Positions 34,734-42,928 of a stretch of DNA of 64,000 bases are shown here, one piece after another (positions within the stretch are counted from its first letter, which is position 1; each line of letters starts with the position of its first letter). The notes beneath the pieces are model-generated. The model was given only the letters and a program-made list of their open reading frames with translations. It searched no databases and was not told the DNA's origin. This DNA comes from Acidobacteriota bacterium. GTDB lineage: Bacteria > Acidobacteriota > Vicinamibacteria > Marinacidobacterales > Marinacidobacteraceae. A program made the translations under genes and the position numbers. The DNA lies in NCBI GenBank assembly GCA_022828085.1, contig JAJEIY010000054.1, forward strand, positions 17,978 to 81,977, read 5' to 3'.

Positions 34734-35830
34734 CTATCGCTTCTGACGCACGCCCCTCACGAACGTGACATAGAAGCTATCGCCGACCGCAGGACGCACC
34801 ACCCAGCGGCCATGTCGGCCCCCATCCACGTAAGTGCCGCTCTCCACGTGTCCGCTCGGGAAAGTCCAGGTCCACTCGCCATGGCGCTTGCCGTCCGAAT
34901 ACGGCCCTTCACCGACATCGCCATTGGCGAACCTCTCGAGCCATTCACCGTTCTGCTCGCCGTCGGTGTAGCGACCTTCCTGCCCGCCTCCCTCCGCCGT
35001 CCGCATACGTCCAAACCCAGTGACCGTCCCGTTCTCCGTCTGCGTAGGACCCTTCGGCGATGTTCCCGCTCGCGAATCTCAGCACCCAGTGACCGTGCCG
35101 CCCCCAGTCCACAAGTGGCCCTGCTTCGACGCCACCATCCGCAAACTTCAGGATCCAGTGGCCGTTTTCTTCACCATCCACGTAAGGCCCCTCGAGAACA
35201 GCCCCTTCCACCGTTCTCTCGATCCAGGCTCCGTGTCGCTTCCGGAACCGGTACGGACCCTCATCAACCCAACCCTCACTGTCCCAGACCACGGACTCAC
35301 CGTGGAATCGCCCAAGGCGGAGCGCCCCCTGGTAGTCCTGCGAGCCCTCCGGAGTCGTCTAGGTCAAGGCTCCCGGGCCCTCGGCAAGACCGGCGGAACA
35401 CTCACCCGTCCAGGTCACAGTCTCGTCGGGCTGCGGGTTCGGATTCCACACGTAGCACACGGGATGGCTCACCAGTTCCATCCGCCACGCCGACTCGGTC
35501 GGCTCCGATGGGGCACTCCGGCGCACCCCGACGCTCCAAGATCCCCTCCACGTCCTCCCACAGCGTCACAGCGTCCCGGTACGACTCCGCCTCGCGGCCC
35601 GCGGCCATCAGGTATACGGTGAGCGACTCCTTCGCCGCTCCCAGCAGGCCCACCGCGAACGCCACCCGCGCGTGCTCGAGGCGCATGCCGGGTGCCAACT
35701 CCAGGCCGTGTTTCTTCGCCAAGACGAACGCCCCTCCATGGCCTCCACCGCCGCGTCGAGGTCGTCGGCCTCCACTATCCGCGCCGTTCGCAGGAGTGGC
35801 CACGGCTAAACCGAAGACGAACCGGAGTGG
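34734..35830 (-). pseudogene. MORN-repeat protein gene, several frameshifts and a stop
   Basis: Minus-strand pieces in three frames rebuild the MORN family seen intact at 43-44 kb. The helical N-domain (RIVEADDLDAAVEAME, then EHARVAFAVGLLGAAKES) is in two frames. The Cys/Trp segment (ETVTWTGECSAGLAEGPG) runs into a TAG where the paralog has Trp. The repeats (GPYRFRKRHGAWIERT, GPYVDGEENGHWILKF, DGERDGHWVWTYADGG) shift frame near 34990 before RYTDGEQNGEWLERF. The tail is FVRGVRQKR. It has at least three frameshifts plus a nonsense codon and is not functional. Confidence 0.8.
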
Positions 35831-35953
35831 GCTCCAACCGAACCCGATCACGGGGCCCGTGGAGAGCGAACCTCCAGGCTGACGAGGGTCAGGGCGGACG
35901 TGCACTCGTGTGAGGCGGTCCGACGGTTGGTCCGGTCGGACGCTTGACCCTCC

Positions 35954-36811
35954 CTAGCCCACGCGACGCGATTCCTGCCCAGCGACGAACACCGAGGTCA
36001 CCTCGCCGGCGTCGTTGACCACGAAGCGCACTCGATCCCCGTCGACGCTCGATCCATCGCTCTCCAGCACGAACTCATGAGTCGTGCCCGTCGGCTGCAG
36101 CACGCCGGTCGCGACGACTTGCTGCCGGGAAAGCGGGAACAAGACCACCAACCGGTTGTCGTGGCGGAGGATCGTGGTAACGCCGCCAATCCCTCGATAG
36201 GTCCCGACGTAGCGGCCGCTCTCAGAGGCCCAGGTTGACGCGCCGCCGTCACCGAAACCGGGTGCGGCGGGAGCTATGGGGTCCTCAATGAACAGTTGCA
36301 CTCCCCAGTCGCAGGAGTCCTCGCACGACACCATCTCGATGGACAGGGTCGTGATCCCGGATTCGGCCGCGGTGAAGGCCAGAATGGGGAAGTCCAAAGG
36401 TTGAACGTCCGAGTCGAGAACATCGCCCGACGAGTCGTAGGCGGTCAGGTCGAGATCGGTGCAACCGAAATCACATATCCCTTGGGCCACGTACAGGAGG
36501 CCCGAACACGTATGGACCTGAACGCTCGCTGACTCTCCGGCGTCCAAGGTACCCGTCAGGGGAGCATGGGCCAAAACGCTGCCGTCTTCAGCCGCGCTTT
36601 CTCTTATACCCTCAAGCATATCCGCAACCCACCAGTGAAGAGATTGGGCGGAAACCCGGATTGGCGTCGTAGCGATCATCAAACCGCCGATCAGGCAGGC
36701 GAGGGCGAGTAGACGACGCTTTCGCAGAAGGCGACGAGCATCGCATTGAGTTCTTTCGTGGGGCACGGACCGGGATTCCGGGTCCTTACGCACCAGGGAA
36801 CGGTGGGACAC
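35954..36811 (-). CDS. Secreted PPC-like two-domain protein, paralog 2
   Basis: This 285-residue protein has the layout of the 30.5-kb paralog. After the signal peptide (LACLIGGLMIATTPIRVSAQ) come SLHWWVADMLEGI, GTLDAGESASVQVHTCSGL, GICDFGCTDLDLTAYDSSGD, VSCEDSCDWGVQLFIED and the C-terminal domain starting SGRYVGTYRGIGGVTTILRH. It is closest to paralog 3, 70 bases upstream on the same strand, so the two arose by tandem duplication. GTG 36811, preceded by GAGG, is taken as start by analogy with the other copies. Confidence 0.7.
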   Translation of the reverse strand: MSHRSLVRKDPESRSVPHERTQCDARRLLRKRRLLALACLIGGLMIATTPIRVSAQSLHWWVADMLEGIRESAAEDGSVLAHAPLTGTLDAGESASVQVHTCSGLLYVAQGICDFGCTDLDLTAYDSSGDVLDSDVQPLDFPILAFTAAESGITTLSIEMVSCEDSCDWGVQLFIEDPIAPAAPGFGDGGASTWASESGRYVGTYRGIGGVTTILRHDNRLVVLFPLSRQQVVATGVLQPTGTTHEFVLESDGSSVDGDRVRFVVNDAGEVTSVFVAGQESRRVG

Positions 36812-36881
36812 GTCGCCGACCTCCTCATGGAATGGTTGCAAGAGTACGACCCGGACTCCGGGATGGGGTGCCGTCCGGCGG

Positions 36882-37763
36882 TCACGGTTCTTCCGATCGC
36901 CGTTTCTGCCCCACGCGCTGTGATTCGCGGCCCGCCACGAACACGGCGGTCACCTCACCGGTGTCGTTGACCACGAAACGCACCCGATCCCTGTCCGTGC
37001 GGGATCCATCGCTCTCCAGTCGAAAGACATGAGTTGAACCCGTGGGTCTCAGCACGCCGATCCCTCCGTTGTGCCGCTGGGAAGCCGGGAACAACACCGT
37101 CAGTCGGTTCTCGTGACGAAGGATCATGGTGTCGCCGTCCGGACCTCGATAGGTCCCGACGTAGCGGCCGCTGTCCGAGGCCCAGGTTGGCGCGTCGCCG
37201 TCACCGGAACCGGGTGCGGCGGGGGCTATGGGGACCTCAATGAACAGTTGCACTCCCCAGTCGCAGGAGTCCGTGCACGACACCATCTCGATGGACAGGG
37301 TTGTGATCCCGGATTCGGCCGCGGTGAAGGCCAAAACGGGGAAGTCCTCAGGTTGAACGTCCGAGTCGAGAACATCGCCGGACGAGTCGTAGGCGGTCAG
37401 GTCGAGATCGGTGCAATCGAAATCACATATCCCCTGGGCCGTGTACAGGATTCCCGAACATGTATGCACCTGGATACTCGCCGACTCTCCGGCGTCCAAG
37501 GTGCCCGTAAAAGGGGCATGGGCCAGAATTCGGCCACCTTCGGCCATCCCTGCCTTTATGCCCTCGAGCACGTCCGCAACCCATCGGTCGAGAGACTGGG
37601 CGGACACCCCAATGGGCGTCGCAGTCATCACCAAGGCGCCGATCAGGCACGCGGCGACGCGAAAGCGAGATTTGCGCAGAAGACGACCGGCCTCCCGCTG
37701 AGTATCTTCTTGGCCAACGGACCGCACTTGCGGGTTCGTGAGCATTGGGGAACAGTGGGGCAC
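36882..37763 (-). CDS. Secreted PPC-like two-domain protein, paralog 3
   Basis: This 293-residue protein has the same domain order as paralogs 1 and 2: signal CLIGALVMTATPIGVSAQ, then LDRWVADVLEGIKAGMAEGG, ICDFDCTDLDLTAYDSSGDV, VSCTDSCDWGVQLFIE and the final RYVGTYRGPDGDTMILRHEN domain. It extends about eight residues past the others at the C-terminus (QKRRSEEP). Paired Cys suggest disulfides in the extracytoplasmic space. A joint transcript with paralog 2 is likely. Confidence 0.7.
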   Translation of the reverse strand: MPHCSPMLTNPQVRSVGQEDTQREAGRLLRKSRFRVAACLIGALVMTATPIGVSAQSLDRWVADVLEGIKAGMAEGGRILAHAPFTGTLDAGESASIQVHTCSGILYTAQGICDFDCTDLDLTAYDSSGDVLDSDVQPEDFPVLAFTAAESGITTLSIEMVSCTDSCDWGVQLFIEVPIAPAAPGSGDGDAPTWASDSGRYVGTYRGPDGDTMILRHENRLTVLFPASQRHNGGIGVLRPTGSTHVFRLESDGSRTDRDRVRFVVNDTGEVTAVFVAGRESQRVGQKRRSEEP

Positions 37764-37975
37764 GTTGCTGACCTCGTCAGAGATGTCGCGGGAAACAGTC
37801 CGGCCTCCGGAATGGCGGCAGTCGGTTCTCGCGGTGGAGCTTCGTGGTGTCACCGTCGGAGCTCCGCAGATCCCGAACGAGCGGTCACGCTCTCCGACGG
37901 TTGAGCAATCGCCGCTTCCGTGGACACGTGCGACGGGAGCAAAGGGAGTCCCTTTCGAATAGCTCTAGCATTCAG

Positions 37976-38721
37976 CTACTTTCCCCCATTCATCCGGTAG
38001 AGCGAACTCCTGCCGATGTGATCCCGCCATAGGGTGTCTCCCTTAACAAGCCATGAGAAACCGAACGCGATGAGCATTAGGGCTTCGATGATCAGAACCG
38101 CCGGTGCGTCGTTCCAACTCTCAGGAACAAGGCCCGCTCTCAGAACGCAATACCGGACAAGTAGCAACCCAAGACCAGAGTACATTGCGTACGCGCAGAT
38201 CCGGTAGACTTTGTTTCTTATCTTCTTCTCCTCAGTTGGCTCCGGTCCAGAGCGCGTAAACCGGCAATGCGACATGTACGCGAGCGTCAAGAAGAGGATC
38301 GCTGCCGACACGATATGAATCGCTCGAATGGCTGAGTTCGTGTCGGTTATGGGAGCCATGCAACTGCGACTGCAGCGATACCGGCCAAGTAGCTTACTCG
38401 GTCATCCCAGTGGTCATACCCCTTGTAGGAGAACAGGAACATGCCGATGACGCACATAATACCGACGAATTCGTTCCTTACCGTACTGCCGTAGTACTCA
38501 CTCACAGAGCCTAAGACGCCTTCAGCGTTTCCAATAATGATCTCGCCCAAGACTACGAAAAAGGGAAGGGAAACTCCGAATAACCCGATGATGCGACGAA
38601 GTCGGAGTTGTGACTCCACTAGACGATCGCACTCTACCGTGGCGTCGCCGGCCCTCGAATCTGTGTCGGGTCCACGGCAGAGCCTTTGCAAAAGCTTCAC
38701 GAGCGTAGTGGACCTCCACAT
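37976..38721 (-). pseudogene. Six-TM membrane protein gene split by a frameshift
   Basis: Two overlapping minus-strand frames, 38347-38721 and 37976-38359, read as consecutive halves of one membrane protein. The first has LFGVSLPFFVVLGEIIIG, SVSEYYGSTVRNEFVG and FLFSYKGYDHWDDRVSYLAG, then stops after VAWLP. The second begins at that point and has the helices IHIVSAAILFLTLAYMS and RICAYAMYSGLGLLLV. The order matches a DUF998-like family of polytopic proteins in which both parts are continuous. The break near 38350 makes it a likely pseudogene. It is AT-richer than the chromosome average. Confidence 0.6.
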
Positions 38722-38761
38722 TGCGAATCGAGTAAGTGACTACTCGTTCAAGGCCACGTAG

Positions 38762-39278
38762 CTCATCCCTGCTCCGTCAAAGAACCATTCGTCCCCATCA
38801 CCTAGCTGGGTCACCACGGTTCGTCGGGAGCCTTGATCGCTCGCTGTAGCAGCCAGGGACAGGTTTATGCCTTATTCCGACGGGTCAAGAACTGAAGTTG
38901 AGATGTGAACAATTGAACAGGAACAACACCTAGCTCTTCTGGTGGTCGCTACCCCGGCCCCCGAGGTCCGCTGACTGAAGCGCCCAGAAGGCCGGTGTTC
39001 CCTGCCCGACAGCGGCGTCCTGACGATCAGCGCCCCGGAGAACATGGACTTACAGAGCCGCTAGCCTGGACGTCGGCGATCCCTAGCGGCCAGCGCCACC
39101 TGCGAGCCTGAGGGCTGCCAGGACGGGACCCTCTCAATTCGGGGCCGGCCCCCACGCCCTCCCGGACTCCGAGTTCGGAAAGCCCAATGGACACCCCAAC
39201 GGCGTCCGAATACTCTGTACTGCGAGCGGGCGTTACGCGCGTTAGAGCACCGGAAACGACGCGAGGAGACGAACCACG
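38762..39278. other. Gene-free stretch
   Basis: I find no supportable coding region. A GTTGAGATGTGAACAATTG-like element at 38891-38915 repeats sequences near 31.5 and 34.4 kb. The final bases are the leader of the MORN-family gene at 39279, with GAGGAG shortly before the ATG. Confidence 0.4.
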
Positions 39279-40386
39279 ATGAGTAGCATGCGCGGCTGGT
39301 GCTTGCTCATGTCCTTCGGGGGCGCTTTGGCGGACAGCGCCCAACTCCCCCCGGAAATCCTGCTCGGCCAGCTGGTGCTGCGGGTTGAACGCCTGGTCGA
39401 GGCCGACGATCTCGACGCAGCCGTGGAGGCGATGGACGAGGCTTTCGCGCTCGGGGCGGGACACGAACTGGAGCTGCCGGCGGGCCTCCGCCTCAAGCAC
39501 GCACAGGCAGCCTTCGCGGTGGGTTTGGTGGGAGTTGCGAAGGCGTCCGTCACCGAGTACCTGACGGCAACCGGCCGGGCGGGGGAACTCTACGAGGACG
39601 CGCTCAAGATACTTGAGGACACGGACGGGATCCTGGAGCGGCGGGATGCGCCCAACTGCGATAAACAACCCGAAGGTTCCCCGTGCTGGACGGAACTCGC
39701 AAGCCAGCCCGGTTGCTTCGTATGGAACGAAAGTCGCCGACCGCCGGAGACCGCCACTTGGACCGGTGCGTGCTCCTCGGGGTTCGCGAGCGGTACCGGG
39801 ACGCTCACTTGGGAGTGGCCGCCCAAAAACCGGCAGGAACACGAGGGTGAGATGCGGTTAGGGAAACACCATGGCCACTGGAACATGCGGTTCGAGCACG
39901 GCAACACCGGGGAAGGTCCCTACCGCTTTGGCAATCGGCTCAGCGACTGGCTCTGGAAGTATCCGGATGGGCAGGAAGTGGGCCATATGTGGACGACAAG
40001 CAACACGGCCACTGGTTGATCGAGCCTGCGGATGGCGGCCGATGGGAAGGGCCGTATGTGGATGGCAAGCGGCACGGTCATGGGTCCAGAGGTTCGCCAA
40101 CGGAGACATTGGCGAAGGGTCTTACGTGGACGGGAGGCGAAACGGGCGCTGGACCTGGACCTACCCGGACGACCAGATTGAGAGCGGCCGGTACGAGAAT
40201 GGGGAAAAGCACGGGCAATGGGTAATCCAGCGGCCCGACGGCGCCATTGAACGAGGCGCTCTTGCGGCCGGAAAGAGACAGGGCCGATGGATCCGCGAAG
40301 AACCGGCCCCCAACGCCAGGATCTGTGAAATCGAGGTCGTCAACGACGAAGCCGTGGGTGAATGGGACTGCCGCATTCGCCCGTAA
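39279..40386 (+). pseudogene. MORN-repeat protein gene with two frameshifts
   Basis: The first 247 codons (39279-40019) contain the signal-like start MSSMRGWCLLMSFGG, then LPPEILLGQLVLRVERLVEA, a helical domain and the Cys/Trp segment (ATWTGACSSGFASGTGTL). The first repeats follow (GKHHGHWNMRFEHGN, GPYRFGNRLSDWLWKY). A frameshift near 39985 moves to a frame with DDKQHGHWLIEPADG and DGKRHGHG. A second near 40080 restores QRFANGDIGEGSYVDGRRN through to GEWDCRIRP and stop. The reading frame is otherwise well kept, so decay is recent, or these are sequencing errors. Confidence 0.75.
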
Positions 40387-40463
40387 ACCGAGAACGGATG
40401 CGGAGGTGATGCGCTCCGAGTCAACAACATGAGGCTCGTTTCAGTTGCAGCCGTCCCTAAAGC

Positions 40464-40615
40464 GCAACGGCCACTGGGTTTGGAAGTTCGCGAGCGGGTA
40501 GGTGGAGAGCGGCCCGTACATCGACGGAGAACAACACGGCCGATGGCGGGTGCGCTTCCCGGACGGCGCAGTCGAGTACGTCGGGTTCGTGCGCGGGGTG
40601 CGCCAAGAGCAGTAG
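40464..40615 (+). pseudogene. Detached final repeats of a MORN-family gene
   Basis: One plus-strand frame reads RNGHWVWKFASG, a TAG stop, then VESGPYIDGEQHGRWRVRFP, DGAVEYVGFVRGVRQEQ and stop. It has no start and an internal stop. The tail equals that of the 34.7-kb pseudogene and, more distantly, the 0.8-kb fragment, whereas the genes at 39.3 and 43 kb end differently. At least two C-terminal types therefore exist in this family. Confidence 0.65.
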
Positions 40616-40993
40616 TCCGCGACACTGGCCTTCCTGACTGACTCACTCGGCTCCGCCGCGTTCCACCTCCTGCGGGAGTCAGCGGCTCCAACATGTCGCT
40701 GGGACGGCACGGGCTGGGCAGTTCCACTACTCGGTCTTCGAGAACGCATGCGGTGCTGGATTAGGTCCGCTGCGGCGCCGTCGACGTGGGCATCGCGCTC
40801 CCGCGCGATGCCGGCCAGAGGCAGGGGGTCCAAGCCGGCCGTGCCGTTCTCCTCGATCGGAGGTCCGAAGGGTACGCACAGGTCACGAAAAATGTCGCAG
40901 GAGCCGAGCCGGCTGATCACCGACAGGTCGCAGCGGCGGAGTCGGTTCCACAGTTCCACCACCCGCCGTTCGGGAAAGGCGCGCCCCCCTCTG
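40616..40993. other. Stretch without a recognisable gene, left flank of the IS element
   Basis: A minus-strand frame (part of 40441-40962) has protein-like composition (VELWNRLRRCDLSVISRL, then CDIFRDLCVPFGPPIEENG) but no family I recognise and no clear start. It may be a fragment of an older gene cut by the IS insertion. Confidence 0.3.
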
Positions 40994-41056
40994 TGTCAAT
41001 GTGGGTGAGACCATTGCCCCACCAGAGATTAGAGAGGGCGGGGAGGCCAGGAACTG

Positions 41057-41587
41057 GTGATGAATGCGAAGCGAGAGGAGGTGGGCGTCGAGTCGTCGGC
41101 CCCGGAGCGAGCCCGGAGGGCGAGCGGAGAGGGCGACGACTCGACGCCGAAGCCTCCCGACCCCGAGGTTCCGTCCCGTCCCCGCCGGCGCCGATACAAC
41201 GCGGACTACAAGCGGCGGGTCCTCGAGGAAACGGACCAGCTGCGGGAGCCCGGACAGATCGGCGCCTATCTGCGGCGTGAGGGGCTGTACTCCTCGACAG
41301 TCTGCCGCTGGCGCGCCCAGCGCGACCGGGGCCTCCGCGACGCGCTGGCGCCGCGGAGGCGCGGCCCCAAGCCGGCCCCTCGGTCCGCCGAGCGCACCCG
41401 GATCGCCGAACTCGAACGCCAGAACGAAGACCTCCGCACCCGGCTCCGGCAGGCGGAGACGATCATCGACGTCCAAAAAAAGTTGCCGCGCTGCTGGACG
41501 CAGACGCGGCGCCGCCGAGGAACGGGCCCAGCTCATGAACGCCGTCCCGGGGCTCGCCGTGGCAGTCGGCACCCGGAGGGCCTGTGA
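41057..41587 (+). CDS. IS3-family transposase OrfA
   Basis: This is the 176-codon upstream frame. It has a basic helix-turn-helix (RRYNADYKRRVLEETDQL, then GQIGAYLRREGLYSSTVCRW) that should bind the element ends. A leucine-zipper-like coil follows (RIAELERQNEDLRTRLRQAE) up to the A7 run at 41475. The natural product is probably either the short OrfA or, after a -1 shift, the OrfAB transposase. Residues after the slip site in this frame are Arg-rich and likely not conserved. Confidence 0.85.
   Translation: MMNAKREEVGVESSAPERARRASGEGDDSTPKPPDPEVPSRPRRRRYNADYKRRVLEETDQLREPGQIGAYLRREGLYSSTVCRWRAQRDRGLRDALAPRRRGPKPAPRSAERTRIAELERQNEDLRTRLRQAETIIDVQKKLPRCWTQTRRRRGTGPAHERRPGARRGSRHPEGL
41475..41481 (+). 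other. A7 slippery site for programmed frameshifting
   Basis: Seven consecutive A end the conserved coiled coil of OrfA, and the catalytic frame continues in -1. Poly-A slip sites at this place make the OrfAB fusion in IS3-family elements. Confidence 0.75.
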
Positions 41588-42728
41588 CGCGCTCGGCGTC
41601 AGCCGCGCCACCTGGTATCGAGCCCAACAGCCCCGGCCCTCCTCCCGAGCCCAACCTCGCCCGGCGCTCGCACTCCAGCCGCAGGAGGTCGAGGCCGCCC
41701 TCGCCGTGCTCCATTCACCGCGCTTCGCGGATCGCGCGCCCCGCGCCATCTTCGCCACCCTGCTCGAAGAAAACCGCTACCTGGGCTCGGTCAGCACCCT
41801 CTACCGCCTGCTGGCCGCCCGCGGCGAGTCCCAGGAGCGCCGCGCCCAGCGCCGCCACCCCCGCTACGCACGCCCCGAACTCCTGGCCACCACCCCCAAC
41901 CAGCTCTGGTCCTGGGACATCACCACCCTGAAGGGGCCCGCCAAGTGGGTCCACTTCCTCCTCTACGTCATCCTCGACGTCTTCAGCCGCTGCGTCGTCG
42001 GTTGGACCGTGGCCCACCGGGAGTCCGCGGAACTGGCCAACCGGCTCATCGACCAGACCTGCCACCGACACCAGATCCCCCCAGGCCAGCTCACCCTTCA
42101 CGCCGATCGCGGCTCCTCCATGAAGTCCAAGCCCGTCGCCCTGCTCCTCGCCGACCTCGGCGTCACCAAGACCCACTCCCGGCCTCACGTCTCCAACGAC
42201 AACCCCTACTCCGAAGCCCAGTTCAAAACCCTCAAATACCGACCCGAGTTCCCCGAGCGCTTCGGCTCCATCGAAGACGCCCGCGCCTTCTGCCAGGCCT
42301 TCTTCCACTGGTACAACCACGAACACCGGCACTCCGGTATCGCCCTGTTCACCCCCGCCGATGTCCACCGCGGGCTCATCGAGCCCCGCCTCCGAGCCCG
42401 GCAGACAACTCTCGATGCCGCCTTCCGACAACAGCCCAACCGCTTCAAGGGCGTCCCACCCGTCGCGGGACGACCCCCAACCGCAGTCTGGATCAACCCG
42501 CCGTTACTCAGCCCCGAGACGCCGGATAACCCAGGCACTGCTCCCCAAATACAGAACCAAGTGGTCTCATTCTCATTGACACCTTCCGCCCCCGCGTCGG
42601 CCTGCCACGGCCTCATCGGTGCTGGTCCTGGTTCGCCACGCGTCCGTTCGGTACAGGGACGGATTGGCTCCCTTTACAGACGGACTAAACGATTCGAGTG
42701 CGGCGGGCGTGCGTTCACACAAAAGTGA
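41535..42728 (+). CDS. IS3-family transposase OrfB (DDE integrase)
   Basis: The DDE core is complete: Asp in LWSWDITTLKGP, Asp and partner in VILDVFSRCVVGW, Asp in LHADRGSSMKS and Glu in SNDNPYSEAQFKTLKYRP. A helical HTH_21-like part (CDALGVSRATWYRAQ) precedes it. This frame likely begins by slippage from orfA; ATG 41535 is only the first in-frame ATG. The frame lacks a stop before the right inverted repeat and runs about 147 bases past it, so the last 50 residues come from flanking DNA. The element may still be active. Confidence 0.85.
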   Translation: MNAVPGLAVAVGTRRACDALGVSRATWYRAQQPRPSSRAQPRPALALQPQEVEAALAVLHSPRFADRAPRAIFATLLEENRYLGSVSTLYRLLAARGESQERRAQRRHPRYARPELLATTPNQLWSWDITTLKGPAKWVHFLLYVILDVFSRCVVGWTVAHRESAELANRLIDQTCHRHQIPPGQLTLHADRGSSMKSKPVALLLADLGVTKTHSRPHVSNDNPYSEAQFKTLKYRPEFPERFGSIEDARAFCQAFFHWYNHEHRHSGIALFTPADVHRGLIEPRLRARQTTLDAAFRQQPNRFKGVPPVAGRPPTAVWINPPLLSPETPDNPGTAPQIQNQVVSFSLTPSAPASACHGLIGAGPGSPRVRSVQGRIGSLYRRTKRFECGGRAFTQK

Positions 42729-42928
42729 CTGACTTGCGGCGATCTTGCATAGCCAAGTCACATCCCGACTGCTAGCGTCGTATTCTGTGGTGCTGCGCCG
42801 GTCGCAAGTGCACCGGACCCATGTCCGGCGGGAACTCGGTCGTCAGGGGCAGCCGCCGTCGTCCACGTCGTCTTCGACCGCGATCGTTGCCGCCATCCCC
42901 GCAACGAAGAGCCTTCCGCACAGCACGG
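42601..42928. repeat. 0.33-kb direct repeat, copy A
   Basis: This segment matches 44586-44910 over its whole length, with scattered changes. Both contain CCTGCCACGGC, TTCGCCACGCGTCCGTTCGG, GGGACGGATTGG, GCTAGCGTCGT, CACCGGA and GAGCCTTC in the same order and spacing. Copy A lies between the IS right end and the MORN gene. Confidence 0.75.

Larger units (their letters stand above)
40994..42581 (+). mobile_element. IS3-family insertion sequence
   Basis: An element of about 1.59 kb is bounded by imperfect 20-bp inverted repeats: TGTCAATGTGGGTGAGACCA at the left, and at the right a sequence whose complement is TGTCAATGAGAATGAGACCA (17 of 20 match). Inside are orfA and orfB in different frames linked by an A7 slippery run. 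I see no clear target-site duplication, so one end may have been rearranged. It lies among MORN-family fragments and next to the 0.33-kb direct repeat. Confidence 0.85.
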
